Assembly (NCBI GenBank): GCA_020137815.1
Contig: CM035352.1
Coordinates: 7,856,905 to 7,920,904, forward strand
DNA from: Hormiphora californensis
Lineage: Eukaryota > Ctenophora > Tentaculata > Cydippida > Pleurobrachiidae
Direction: 5' to 3'
DNA length: 64,000 bases
Positions 12,101-24,680 of this stretch are shown in pieces. Numbering within the stretch: the stretch's first letter is position 1; each line of letters begins with the position of its first letter. Made by a program: the position numbers and the translations under genes. Under the pieces are notes generated by a model. It made no database searches. It saw only the letters and a list, made by a program, of their open reading frames with translations, and was not told where the DNA came from.

Positions 12101-15100
12101 TTGGGTTAGAAACCAGTTACCGTTCTAGGGGAGGGGGGGTTAGAAACCAGTTATTAGGGTTCTAGGGCGGGCGGGAGGTGGGTGGGGAGGGGGTTAGAAA
12201 CCAGTTACCGTTCTGGGGAGGAGAGGAGTGGGTTAGAAACCAGGGGGCCGGGGGAATCCTAGCTGGGGGGGGGGGGGACTAGCCGCTAGATTCAATTTTA
12301 CTAATTTATTTCAAAATACCTCGCATTGGTCGCACTTCTTCCCGGAGACTCCATCAGCACAGTAACAGCTACCATCGGCAGTGCACAGATTAGAGGTAGA
12401 TCCACGGGGATCACAGCCACAAGCTAGGTAGAGGGAATTAGGTTAGAAACAGCCAGAGTTGGTGAACTATTTCGGTGCCAAAATATATTTGGAGCTCTGA
12501 TGGAGGGTTTTAATTTGTATCAGCTATATCAACTCACGTGTACACTGTCCATTAAGTGAGTACATGCCATCAGGGCAGCCAGTACAAGTCCTGGGATCGA
12601 TAGTTCCATATCCTGGTTTACATTGGCACTGCCCGAACATGTCACACACCGCAGAGACTGAGCCATCAGGATCACATTGACAGGGAATACACTCCTGGAT
12701 CCCCACAATGTTCAGTCCATAGAAACCAGGCTGAAATATGAGGGAGTGTTACCATGGTGACATAGTGGCCGTTAGGGTTGGTTACCATGGTTGCACGATA
12801 ATACCAAAACACCTCGATATACCATAACCTGTCCTCGGTAAATCAATAAGAAGTATGAACGCAACACATGGACGGTGTTCATGTTCTCAGTTATGTTCTG
12901 TGTTCATTGGACCCAACTCACCTCACATTCGTCACAGCTATCTCCCATGACATTGGGTCCACAGTCACACTTCCCAGTGTACAGGTCACACTTCTTAGCG
13001 TCGATAGATCCCCAGGGATGGCACGGACACGCTGGGGAGAGGGTGGGGTTAGGGGTGGTGGGGAGACGATAGGGATCAGGGTAGGAGACGTTAGAGAGGG
13101 TGGGCACGGTGTCCCTTAAGGAGGTGAAACCTCGGCTAGATAAAGTATTTTGGAGACCGGACCTAGGTTACGTATTTTTGACCGAGGAATCCGAAAAACA
13201 TAAAATTAAAATCGAAAACGTAGCGGTTTTTGCGTAAAACGGCAAAAACTGTCATTTTTCAGCGATTTTCGACTTTTTACGCTTTCTAGAGATTTTAAAA
13301 ATATTTCCTTTCAAGATATGATCTTGTGCTTCTAGACTAATAAAATACAATCGATTTGCTACAAATTGGTCCCGGGTTTGTGTGATTTGGTCAAAAGGTC
13401 TCTTTACTGTGGCCCATCAAAGATGGCCACTCTGCAAATACGTTTTTGGCTCCTGTGGCCGCAGTTGTGGACCAAACGAAGATTTTTTATACACCAAAAT
13501 TTGCGTCTTCTCAAGGCGAACAACCTGGTTTTTACGACATTCCATTTCATGCAGGCGTTCAAAAATTACAGCAGAAAAACTGGCACAGTGGATTTCGGAA
13601 ATACCCCTACTTCAACAAACCCTAATCCAGATGAGATTTCAAAAAACATACATCTTCATACATGAAAATGAAGCTCAGACAAATGCCAACGTGATGCAAA
13701 AAACGGGAAGTGTCTAACTTATTTCGTTTAGAAGCTATAGCCAAAATAAAAGTACTTATATTTGCCTTGAAAACACCTTCTAAAAGCCCTGAAAAACAGC
13801 AAATCTGTCTAAAAATGCAATACGAATAAAATGTCACCTCCAGTACACCAACTTAGTCCCCTGTGGACAGAATTTGATTGAAATTGTCAGAAATTGTCTA
13901 AAAGTATGGTTTTTAGAGGGTGTTTTCAAGGCAAATATAAGCACTTTTACTTTGGCTATAGCTTTTAAACGAAATAAGTTAGACACTTCCCGTTTTTTGC
14001 ATCACGTTGACATTTGTCTGAGCTTCATTTTCATGTATGAAGATGTATGTTTTTTGAAATCTTATCTGGATTAGGGTTTGTTGAAGTAGGGGTATTTCCG
14101 AAATCCACTGTGCCAGTTTTTCTGCTGTAATTTTTGAACGCCTGCATGAAATGGAATGTCGTAAAAACCAGGTTGTTCGCCTTGAGAAGACGCAAATTTT
14201 GGTGTATAATAAATCTTATTTTGGTTTACATCTGCGGCCACAGGAGCCAAATACGTATTTGCAGAGTGGCCATCTTTGATTGGCCACAGCAAAGAGAGCT
14301 TTCGACCAAATCACACAAACCCGGGACCAATTTGTAGCAAATCGATTGTATTTTATTAGTCTAGAAGCACAAGATCATATCTTGTAAGAAAATATTTTTA
14401 AAATCTCTAGAAAGCGTAAAAAGTCGAAAATCGCTGAAAAATGACAGTTTTTGCCGTTTTACGCAAAAACCGCTACGTTTTCGATTTTAATTTTATGTTT
14501 TTCGGATTCCTCGGTCAAAAATACGTAACCTAGGTCCGGTCTCCAAAATACTTTATCTAGCCGAGGTTTCACCTCCTTAAGGGACACCGTGTGGGGAGAC
14601 GTTAGGGAGGATGGGAGACGTTAGAGATCGGAGGGTGGGTACTGGGTAATACCACTGGGTATTAGAGAAACATGGTTGAATTCAACCAGCTCCAACCAGT
14701 GGTACTCTCCTATGTACTACTTACATGTGCAGCCGATGGGGTTGGATGAGGTCTGATAGAATCCGGGGGGACACCCATCACACGTTCTAGAGTTGACCTC
14801 AGTGAAACCAGTTGAACAGTCACACTGGCCCGTTACAGAGTCACAGGGTTCTGGGTCTGCGGGCATTCCGTAGGCGTTACAGTTACAGGGCTCACAACCA
14901 CCGGGCTGGAAGTTGTAATAGCCAGGCTGAAAGAGGGAGGGGGTTACAGTTACAGGGCTGGAAGTTGTAGTAGCCAGGCTGAAAAGGGCGTTTAGGGTTT
15001 TAGAGTTAGGGGAAAGATGGGGTTAAAGGGGAGGGGCAAAAAGTACCCGGGGGCCGGGTATGTTTATCATAACGATATTCAATAATTAGAGAAACCCAAA

Positions 15101-17314
15101 AGAGAGGCAAAAGTCAACACGTTCCTACCTTGCAGGTATCACACTTGAGACCCTTGACGGTAGGTTGACACATGCACTGACCAGTAGCATCACACTGTAC
15201 CGAGATAGATCCCCATGTGTTACAGTTACAGGCTGAAATTAGAATCTGTGCAGTTACTGGGGCTGGTAAAATTATTAATGCTTACATAAATGGGGTATAA
15301 CTTGGTATCGAACTAAATTATTTAGCACTGATATTACAGTCCGAAAAATCTTGCATAAATTGGTATAATATGCAGCTATCATAAATCCTGTCTAGGTGCT
15401 AATTAACTGCACGTGTGGTGCACAATGAACTGTGTTGGCGATGTGCCAGACTCACGTGTACACGTTCCTGGGATGTCGCTATACCATCCCATCTGACAGC
15501 CACTACATGTTCTGGAGTCTGTGAAGATGACATTGCTCCTACAGGGGCACTGTCCTGACTCCAGATCACACTGGAGACTTAGAGAGTTCTGGGGGTCACA
15601 GTTACACGGGAGACACTGTCCGAGGGTGGAGAGTCCGTAGGTACCAGGCTGAAATATAGTCAGTTTTAGTAGTTGAAACACCATGTAATCACTGCGCTGG
15701 CAAGCGCAGAGGTGGCTCCATTATTATAATATGAGGTTTTGCTTTTGTGTAGCCCTTTGAGTTTCACCATGCATGGAATGAAAATGTGATATTCCATCAC
15801 TAGGAACATGTTCAATATTATGTCCCCTAAGTACTCGGAATGTCATGCTTTGGTGGTCATGACCCATGTGTGTGTTGAAAAGAGAATTACAGACGGAAAT
15901 AACCCAGTAAAAAATCCATTAGGAATTGGGTTGTGATAAGAATTCAATGAATTGAAAGTATTTATAGAAACCAAGAAATGTGATTCTAAGTGGGTCGGCG
16001 GGGTGATGTACCTGGCATTTGTCGCACTTGGCTCCGTATACATTGGGCCCACAGTCACACTGTCCAGTGTACAGATCACACTGCTTAGAAAGTGATCCAT
16101 CGGGGTCACAATTACAATCTGGGAGGAAGGGAAGGGTTAGCTACTGCAGGGGATGTACCATGGTAACTACAGGGGTGTGTTACCATGGTTACCATTAGTA
16201 TAGTTACCTTCACAATCAGATTCCCCATCATTCAGGTTGATGACCAGGTTCATTGAGAGAGTCTGTCCCTCTGGACACCCGTCACACTTCCTGGGAGTAA
16301 AAACACAATAATCTTTGGTATATAAACCCGGCTCAGATATAACCCGGATAACCAGTATCTTGTCATAAAATAACTCAAACCCGGAAAAAGATACCCTGAG
16401 AAAGAAACCCGGATATTGATACCCGGATATAACACTGCGAGAGATCAGTATCTTACTTGTAGTTGCCTTGTTTGTGGGTACTCTTACAGGGACAATAACC
16501 GTTCTGATCGCACTGTGTGGCTCCACCAATGGTTCCATAAGGGTTACAGTTACACGGCTCACAGTACCCTTGTAGTAGACCGTAGTGGTCGGGCTGGGGT
16601 GGATGAGGGGTTAGATCGGGCTGGGGTCGGGTGGGGCTAGATCGGGTTAGGGGTGGGGTTAGATCGGGCTGGGGTTGGTATAGGGGCCGGGGTTAGAAAT
16701 TTCTCTCTATCTACCTCGAACATCACCCCACTCCCCATCCCAGTAGTCAGTACCTACCTCAAACCACCCTCTCCAATCCCCATCCCAGTTATACCTACCT
16801 CACACTCATTGCACTTGATGCCAGTGAAGTTTTCTTTGCACTCGCACTCCCCCTGACTGTTGCACCGTTCCGTTCCCTGACTATCACAACCACATGGTTC
16901 ACATTGACCCGTGAAGGCGTCAAAGAAGGTGTTATCTGGGCACGCCGCACACGTCCTGCTGTCCGTGTAGTCGAGATTCTTCTTACAGTTACACTGACCT
17001 GCGAGAGAGAGGGTGGGGTTGTTTCAGTAATACCGCTACGGAGCTAGGGTTTTTCCTAGAATTGAATGACGTTTCTTATTGTTCTAGAATTGCTTTCCGT
17101 TCTATGCCGGATATCTAAGTGAAATTGAATGAGTAAAAGGGCTAGAATCGTTGTTGTCAAGGTGATAGTCAATGATTGAATCGGTTGTCAGGGACAGTTC
17201 ATGGTAGCCTTTAGTCTAGGAAAATGATACTGCAGAGAAGCTGTGTAAAATGATGAATTGAGAATTTTAGTCCAGACAGGGGCGGAAGGTGCAAAAGGAA
17301 GAGAGAAAAAGAAA

Positions 17315-17368
<54 letters not shown>

Positions 17369-20300
17369 TGGGTGGAGCTGCAGCAGTTGAATCTGGAGCT
17401 AGCAGCTACACACCTCTTCGTGTAGGTGTGCAGCATATAACTAAATTAAGTGATACCCCCTCCCAACTTTTAATGGGTATATCATCTCTTACTATCACCC
17501 CTCCTATAGAGTCAGACACCGATTTACCGGGATATATCGGGGTGAAATATCACTGTAAACTCCCTATATCGGGGTCCGGTAAATCGGGGTCCGACTGTGG
17601 ATCTAGTAGCTCTATTCGTACCTGTGACTGAGTCACACCGATCGTCGTAGTAAAGGGTGTTCTCTCTTACACAATCACAAGGTTTACACCCATCTCTCCT
17701 GCCGTAGAAACCATCCTGAAAACAACACAAACATTAGATCTCTGTTAAAAGATATATGTAACCGTAGTAACCAATGGTTACTAACTATCCTGAAAACACA
17801 AAATCTTCTGTACAATTTGTGGACAATGTACGATATTCCGGAGGGATAATTTGTTGAGTAAGGGTAGGTTAGTAACCAGTGTTTGCTCAACAATTGGGAT
17901 AACCCAGATCAGTAGGTTTTCAGTTGGTGACATAGACACCGTGCGCGACCAAGATTGAGCTCACACACAGGTGTCTGCTCCGCCCCAAAAAGGGTCGTTT
18001 CTTTCAAGGGATGTTGCACGCGATCCACTGGACCGATTTGCATCCGGTTTGTCGCAAAAGACTACAAATTATCCTAATATACTGGAAAATACCCGAGAAG
18101 TTTGTCTGTCAACAGGAAGTGGGTCAAAATTGACACTGAAGTCAAATCTATATTCTGGCTTCCGAGAGTTTCTGCTACTACGCCCATGCGATTTAGAAGA
18201 TATTGGGAGATATGTTAATGCAATTAGCATCAGCTATTAATGCCGGGTATTTTCCAGTACTCACAAGAGTTCAACCTATCTTCTGATACCCTCAGATTCA
18301 TTCTAAACCGTCTGGGAGTGGTGCAAAAAGGCTCGGAAGCCAGATTATAGATTTGACTTCAGTGTCAATTTTGACCCACTTCCTGTTGTAGTCTTTTGCG
18401 ACAAACCGGATACAAATCGGTCCAGTGGATCACGTGCAATTTGGCTTGAAAGACACGACCCTTTTTTAGGGGGCGGAGCGGACACCTATGTGCGAGCGGT
18501 AGGCGGTAAATGTTAACCAGATCTGTGAGAATTTCGCACGTTTTTGCCCATAACTCAGCCATTTCTTGACCAATTTGCAAAATCTTTGGCTCATTGGAAA
18601 GAGGACATCGAGATCTCTCAAATGAGCTCAAGAAAATGAAAATTGGCGCAAATTGCGCGGCGTGGTGGCGAAAACGCGCATTTTGCGCCATGACGCCGCG
18701 CATTTTGCGCCGATTTTATTTTTATTGGGCTCATTTAAAAGATCTCAATGTCCTCTTTCCAACGCACCTAAGATTTTGCAAATTGGTCAAGAAATGACTG
18801 AGTTATGGACAAAAACGTGGTTTTGCACGTACGTTTTCTCTCAGATCTGGTTAACATTTACCGCCTACCTGTGCGAGCTCGATCTCGCACGCACTAAAGT
18901 CGGATTTTTTGAAGTTGTCACCCCAAAATGACCGCGCATGTGAAATTTATCAATTTTGACGCGCACACCACACGTTAACATGTGATGTGACGCGCAAAAA
19001 CATTCCGCGCACGAAAAGGGGGGTGACAACTTCAAAAAATCCGACTTTAGGTGTCAATGTCACCAAGGTTTTCAGAATGTCTACCTCGCAGGTTGCACAC
19101 TTGTCTCCTCGGTAGTTTTGTTTACAATCACAAGCTCCCGTAGTAAAGTCACACTCATCAGATAGGGAGCCGGGCTGGTAGCACCTACACGCTGTGGAAG
19201 AATGGGGGGGGGGGGGTTAGGACACATAGTAATAGAAATTGGGGGGGGGGGTTAGGATATGTCCTATTTCAGGCTGGTAACACCTACACGCTGTAAAAGT
19301 AAAAGAATGGAAGGTTAGGACACATAGTAAAAGGAAGGGAGGGTTAGGATATGGAACATAAATAGTAACATCAGATCAGGTCTGGTGACACCTACATGTT
19401 AGAGGGGTTAGGACATAGAATATACTGATTGGTAACACCTACACGATAAGTGAGCAAGGGGTTTACAAGTTAGGAAATAGAAGACGCATAAAGGATAACA
19501 TAAAGTCGGATTTTTTGAAACTGTCACCCCCCTCTTCACGCAAAGTCGCAAAATTTGTCATATCTCCGGTTCCTGATAAGATAGAGACTTGAAATTTGGA
19601 GATTCGGAAAAACTTAGCATGATCTTTGTAACCTCCAAATTTTAAGTCTCTATCTTATCAGGAACCGGAGTTATGGTCATTTTAAGAAATTTGAAAACTC
19701 TAAAAAACGACAGTTATTTAAAATCCGACTATAATCAAAATAATCCCCATCAGAATATCATACTGACTGGGATTCATTGATAGCATATATTAATTGACAG
19801 TCTGAAAACTAAAAAACTCACGTTGGCATTGTTGGGTGACAGGGTTGAGGTATTGCCCAGCGGGACAGCCATCACACTTCCATGGATCAATGTTGGTCCT
19901 ATCGGGGAGACAGTTGCACTCTCCGGTCATATCGTCACAACTAATGGACCCGTCCACAGTGCCCCAAGGGTTACACTCACAGGGGAAACAGTAGGGGAAA
20001 CTGTAGAAACCTTCCTGAAAGAAAGAGGGAGGGTTTGAAATTGGGTCCATTGCAACCTATTCTCGCTCCGCGTATGTGAGATCGATCTCAGTCGCGACGT
20101 CGATCTCACTCAGGTATCAATGTGGCCAAGTAAAGGGTTGAAACATGTGCATTACTCGTCCCTGATCATAGCGCAGGGCTAGTTATGATATCCATGACTA
20201 GCTATATCCATGTGATTCTAAAACAGGATTCACTATCAAACAACTGACCTTAATGAACGAACATGCATGCAATTAACCTACCTGGCACTTGTCGCACTGT

Positions 20301-22071
20301 TCTCCGCCAATGTTAGCTTTACACACGCAGTTACCATCATCATCACATGGTTTATTAGCGAACATGATCCCCTGGTTGTGACACTGACACGCTGAGGAGG
20401 GAGTGGTAGTAAGGAGAGTCTGTATATCCGTCGCAAAGTTATTTTCCTACCGAATTGTGGATCAAAGTTGGAGATAAAGTCATAGAGGACGACAGATATC
20501 AAAGTCAAATTCATCGCTTGGTTTGAAAGAGAATGATATTGTGACCGGTGGGTAATTGATTGATAGATGTGTTGAGACTCAGTCTGTAATGCAGCTAGTG
20601 TTTTAGTGCACCAAGGAGCATCTACACTTATCTAACTAAATCCTAGGTACTTAGTGCACTTACAACGCCGCCCTTAAAACTCAATTACTTTCTAAAAGTG
20701 ACAGGCTCGGCGACACCTGATATATAAATAAAGCTAAGAATATATTGATAGTATCCAATACACCTCTTTATCATTCACTCAGGGGGGGGGGGAGATTCAC
20801 TCACGTTTAACAAATTTGAGCCACCCATGACTCTCCACAGTCCCGTAATAGTTCTCAGCGAAGCACGTGTACCGGCCCTCATTGCTGAGTTGTAGGTTTG
20901 TGAGGTCGAGGAGCACTATCGTGTTGCCTCCCGTCGGTAACCTACCAAACCTGGGAATCGGAAACTGCACCTGGGGGATGGCAGAGACTGTTTTAATTGG
21001 CACGTATACTTGATTTTTGAAGTCTTGTTTGTTAAAACCACCCACAAATGGTAAGAATAAAATAAAGACTATTCTTCTTAAGAAGTAAGTATTCCCGCTC
21101 TTGCACAGGTAGGTCGATGATTCTCCCCACGCCAATTTACACCCCTACTCCCAGGAACAATGAACAATGCAGTGACTCCCCCCTCCGGTATGTGCAGCAG
21201 ACAGGAGTAATATATTTGGGGATGGAAGGAGTAATAATGTTTTTAATAGAATTCATGGGGCCCTCTTTAGTCGCACGGGATTGAAGACTGGCTATTGTAG
21301 GCTTAGGAAGAAGGATTTGAGAGAGGGTGTTAACAATAGAGAGAGTGCAGTGGGAGACAATGAACTTCTGCAGCAGTAGGTGATAGGCGGCGACAGGTGC
21401 TAAATGTTAAAAAGAGGAGTTAGGGTCTAGGGAATTAGGGAATTAGGGAATTTCGAGCCTATATTTGACGTCATTACAGAGTAGCTAAAGCGGCGATTTG
21501 GGACTAAAGACTGATCAATACTGCAAAGCACCAACCAGAGGACCTGTCTGGTGACAACAGACCCCGACAGTTCGTTCACGGCTCAAACAGGGTCCGCAGC
21601 GCCAGACAGAAGAGGACACAAAATGCTGCTTACTTTTTGAGGGCTATTATTCAACAACTGCTTACCGATATCGGTGAATTTACTGGGTTAAACTTTAGCG
21701 CCACATTAGCAAGTGGATTAGCTTTGATTTTGCAGTAAAACTGGAAGTCTTGCCCCACTTCTACCGTGTGGTTTCTCGGCTCTGAAATGAACATGTTACT
21801 AACATTGTTACTAACAATTTGTTAGATGTGGAACGGGGGGGGGGGGTAAAAATTGAAATATACCGAGGAGGTATGATAGGGGTCAATTGAGGGTCGATTA
21901 TATGTAACCTAAAAACCACACATTTCTTCCTGAGTATGTACCTGTAATAACGACAGGTCCCCCGATTGAGATTGAGCTGGCTCCCCTCTTACTCCGGGTC
22001 TGAAGGCCTCCACCGTGGGTTAGGGTCGATAGTGTGGATATCAAAATGAGCAAACATGTCAACCAACCCAT
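9108..22071 (-). CDS. Secreted Ig / laminin-EGF array / TSP1 protein, 25 exons, 1167 aa
   Basis: Exons: 22071-21942, 21781-21666, 20970-20805, 20391-20282, 20014-19822, 19191-19085, 17715-17622, 16998-16799, 16593-16457, 16290-16208, 16118-16012, 15648-15456, 15232-15129, 14926-14725, 13031-12922, 12730-12538, 12423-12320, 12002-11798, 11691-11588, 11371-11185, 10966-10860, 10706-10614, 10471-10351, 9898-9797, 9343-9108. They join in one frame (3504 nt). The protein starts with a signal peptide ([20 protein letters not shown]), then an I-set Ig (FYCKIKAN to [12 protein letters not shown]), then about 18 LE modules plus a partial 19th, then a TSP1 repeat ([10 protein letters not shown]) and a stop. 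LE modules come in pairs: a short exon of about 104-110 nt (phase 1-0) and one of about 187-205 nt (phase 0-1), reiterated about nine times. It is likely an extracellular-matrix or adhesion protein. I do not recognise a named orthologue; laminins themselves lack this N-terminal Ig and C-terminal TSP1. Confidence 0.9.
9925..10350. repeat. ~32-bp minisatellite, about 12 copies of an exon end plus donor
   Basis: Tandem units reading on the minus strand GTTACTAGGGAGTGTGTTG, then the donor GTAAGTTACCATG. They directly follow the LE exon at 10471-10351, whose last bases are GTTACTAGGGAGTGTGTTG before GTGAGTTACC. Each unit therefore repeats about 19 nt of exon (VTRECVG) plus the 5' splice site. Periods vary from about 31 to 44 bp through extra CATGGTAAC segments. 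Confidence 0.93.
10515..10600. repeat. Second cluster of ACGCGTGAT-type intronic repeats
   Basis: Four or five degenerate units of GTAACGCGTGAT type in the intron between the exons at 10614 and 10471. They match the cluster at 7605-7745. Confidence 0.7.
12005..12262. repeat. G-rich tandem repeat containing copies of an exon-start/acceptor segment
   Basis: Upstream of the LE exon at 12002-11798, four degenerate units repeat CCAGTTACCGTTCT followed by a G-rich run, with GGTTAGAAA as linker. On the minus strand this is the acceptor plus first exon bases (AG then AACGGTAACTGG), so the junction has been copied into the preceding intron. Confidence 0.85.
13105..14591. mobile_element. Long palindromic foldback element (~1.49 kb) in an intron
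   Basis: The left end CACGGTGTCCCTTAAGGAGG is the reverse complement of the right end CCTCCTTAAGGGACACCGTG. Matching continues inward for about 700 bp per arm to a short loop near 13820-13880, with few mismatches and some small indels. Mirror-image reading frames in the two arms (13622-13837 minus, 13874-14074 plus) are the same sequence and not genes. No transposase was seen. The element sits in the intron between the LE exons at 14725 and 13031, so the primary transcript could fold into a very long hairpin. Confidence 0.92.
14930..14985. repeat. Partial duplication of an LE exon start and its acceptor
   Basis: GTTACAGTTACAGGGCTGG then AAGTTGTAGTAGCCAGGCTG repeats, with small changes, the acceptor and first ~45 nt of the exon at 14926-14725, placed just upstream of it in transcript order. 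Confidence 0.85.
16594..16690. repeat. Repeated acceptor motif upstream of an LE exon
   Basis: The segment TCGGGCTGGGG, which is the acceptor CCCCAG plus exon start CCCGA on the minus strand for the exon at 16593-16457, recurs three or four times in a G-rich tandem stretch. Confidence 0.7.
17320..17366. repeat. (GA)n microsatellite
   Basis: Pure GA dinucleotide run of about 46 bp in an intron of the LE gene. Confidence 0.95.
17508..17602. repeat. Small hairpin-forming dispersed repeat (CGATTTACCGG family)
   Basis: GAGTCAGACACCGATTTACC pairs with GGTAAATCGGGGTCCGACT in an inverted arrangement of about 95 bp. Related CTCGATTTACCGG sequence occurs near 8963, 12815 and 45185, indicating a dispersed MITE-like or satellite family. 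Confidence 0.65.
17924..19066. mobile_element. Composite foldback element with at least three nested inverted repeats
   Basis: The outer ends match as inverted repeats: TTGGTGACATAGACACC at 17924 and GGTGTCAATGTCACCAA at 19050-19066. Inside are three hairpins. One spans about 17957-18500, with arms sharing AGGTGTCYGCTCCGCCCC. One spans about 18505-18875, with arms sharing CGGTAAATGTTAACCAGATC. One spans about 18893-19053, with arms sharing AAGTCGGATTTTTTGAAGTT. No transposase was seen. It lies in the intron between the exons at 19085 and 17715. Confidence 0.85.
19200..19460. repeat. Degenerate tandem copies of an LE-exon acceptor segment
   Basis: GGTAACACCTACACGCTGT and variants recur about three times upstream of the exon at 19191-19085, spaced by G-rich sequence with TTAGGACACATAGTA. 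The motif is the reverse complement of the acceptor plus the exon start CGTGTAGGTG. Confidence 0.8.
19497..19733. mobile_element. Short foldback element
   Basis: Left CATAAAGTCGGATTTTTTG and right AAAATCCGACTATAATC are inverted. Internal arms TCCGGTTCCTGATAAGATAG and CTATCTTATCAGGAACCGGA match perfectly. The end AAGTCGGATTTTTTGAA is shared with the innermost hairpin at 18893-19053, so the two are related. Confidence 0.85.
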
Positions 22072-22776
22072 GCTGGGGGGTTGTTTTAGAGCTCGGGGTT
22101 AGGGTAGAGGGGGGGGGGGTTGCAGAGAGGGTTGCGAACAGAGGTAATCGACATGTCAACCAACCCATGCCGCAGAGGGTTGAGTCGCTTCACACTGTTT
22201 CCGTGCTCCGCAAAGAAAGTATGAACAATTTAAGCAGAGGGGTGGGTAAGGCTGCCAGAGAATTAAAGGGGTTACTACAAGTACAGCAGGGGGAACACTT
22301 AACTTGTTTGAGATTTGGGGGCGACATGATAGTGCACAGGCATTGTAATTGATAGCCTGCTAGTGGCTACAAAGAGACGTAGAACGAACAAGTTGGGAAT
22401 GAGAAATGAAAATATAAAATGGCTAATGATGCGGGCATTGCAGACGGGTCTAGGGAATAAAAACGTGGCATATGCAGTAGTAGACAACATGTATGAGGGC
22501 AGGGCTAAGTATAGCTGATAGCAAACAGGGGTCAGGGAGCTTAGGGCTAAGTACACTTATTATAGCTGATATGTGTGCAAACAGGGAGATGATGAGGGGG
22601 ATAGGAAGCAGAGAATTAGAGAATGATTGGATCATCAACACTAATTGGGTAATCCATGGTACACCAATTAATTATCTAATTAGTTCAATTAGGATCAGGT
22701 GCAGCAACTAAACCCAATTCTACACCGGTAATTCTTATCAGAAACACCAAAGAAGAACACGGGGGAAAGAGAAGTT

Positions 22777-22777
<1 letters not shown>

Positions 22778-22835
<58 letters not shown>

Positions 22836-22840
22836 TATAT

Positions 22841-22883
<43 letters not shown>

Positions 22884-23030
22884 GATTAGATAGAGAGAGA
22901 GAGAGAGATAGAAGAGAGAGAGAGAGCAGGCTGCGAGGAGCTCTATGCTAGAGAGCGTCTAGAGGCGATCGCGCGTCGCATAGAGAGATCGCAGCTCTCG
23001 CTGGAGAGACTCGAGAGAGAGAGAGAGAGA
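22778..23030. repeat. Interrupted (GA)n microsatellite
   Basis: GA-rich tract broken by ATAGA units and by a short complex insert at 22927-23000, then resuming to about 23030. Confidence 0.9.
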
Positions 23031-23516
23031 GAAAAGGAGACGAGTTGACAGACAGTACGACTGTTGACTGCTGCACCCAAATTAGATCTTTGGCGGGTGA
23101 CATATCATCTGATAAAGCTGGCTTGTGTAAAACTTGAAACTTACACGGAGAGTGAGTAAGTGAGATTCAGTGAGTGAGTCAGAGAGAGATAAAGAGAGAT
23201 AGAACGAAAGAAAGAAAGACAGAAAGAGAGAAAAAGAGGGTGGGATGAAAAAGCTGAAAAGAAAGCCTGCATAAACTGTGTCACTCCCTGGGTGGGGCGG
23301 GGGCTCCAAACAATATTACTCTCCAGAGCTAGAGGTGGACTGCAGCAGGGATATATCAGTCTATGTGAAGTGATCCCTGACCCTATTGATTTATACACCA
23401 GGCCAGGGATTATGAATACTATCCCCATCAAACGAATAATTAAATCAAGAAAGAAACCTATTTAATGTCTTTAGTAGACCCTTGTAAACAGGGCTGTGTA
23501 GTGCATGTGATTCTCT

Positions 23517-23555
23517 GTTCTCGAGAAGAGGATTGGCCTGACTCTTCTCGAGAAC
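23517..23555. repeat. Perfect 14-bp stem hairpin
   Basis: GTTCTCGAGAAGAG and CTCTTCTCGAGAAC form an exact inverted repeat around an 11-nt loop. There is no poly-T or other context that would make it a terminator. Confidence 0.75.
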
Positions 23556-24382
23556 CGCGGTCATGGAGCATTGGCCTTCCAGATATAATGAAGTTGAACT
23601 AGCTACTCTTGTAGCATAACAAAATAAAGGAAATATTCAAATTCACATGTCGTCAAAGGACGGAAGCAGATAAAAAGAAGAAAGACATGGCTTGATTTAG
23701 AAAGAGAGTGAGAGAGATCGATAGAGAATGATTGAGACAGAATGCGAGAGATTGATATAAAAGGTAAAGAGAGAGGAAAAACACGCCTAGCGTTACGCTA
23801 AGCAAACAAACAAATACCAAATTTAGGAGCAGACAGTAGACGCCAGTCTGGGCAATTGATTCAGTACTAATAGTAAAGCAATACGATAGAGATAGATAGA
23901 TAAAGAGAGAGGATAGAGAGAGATAGAGAGAGAGAAAGAAAAGAGAGAACATATAAAAAGTAGAGAACTACTACAAATGTGCAAGGAACCCCGCCACCAC
24001 CAGCAGCAACAACTTTGTCTCGTACGTCTCAGGCAGGTAGTGTGTGTAATGCGATTTGTGGAGTATACCTGCCTTCAAATCGACTGTCTGAAATTCAATA
24101 GAGAGCTAGTAAAAAGGAGAGAAAAAACTATATGTTTCGGGAGTTGTTGAGGTCAGCATTGGAACACATTATATGCTGCAGGTAGGTACTGTAAAGGCTG
24201 ATATATTTGTCACGTGTGTGTAGAGTCTGTGTTTGTCGTAAAAAGCACTGTACAAGGGCACCCTGCTGCAGCTAACAAGGGAGAGAGAGGTGGGTAGAAA
24301 TCCAACTAGATTAAGGAAAATCGGATCGAAAGAGAGTGATATAGTGGAAGGAAGAGTAATGCACGACCTCACCCAGCTTTCT

Positions 24383-24384
24383 CT

Positions 24385-24473
<89 letters not shown>

Positions 24474-24496
24474 GTCTCTCTCTGTCTCTCTCTGTC

Positions 24497-24555
<59 letters not shown>

Positions 24556-24680
24556 TCCTCTCTCGGTCTCTCTCTTCTCGTCCATTCTCTCTTCCTCTCG
24601 GTACAGCTGCTCTGTCATGCTCTCGGGTCTCTCGTCGCACTCTCTCGTCTCTCTCTCTTCGGTCTCTCTCTCTCTCTCTC
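24383..24680. repeat. (CT)n microsatellite with CTGT interruptions
   Basis: Nearly pure CT for about 170 bp with a regular block of TCTGTCTC repeats, then degenerate CT-rich sequence to 24680. Ser/Leu and Arg/Glu open frames here are artefacts. Confidence 0.95.
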
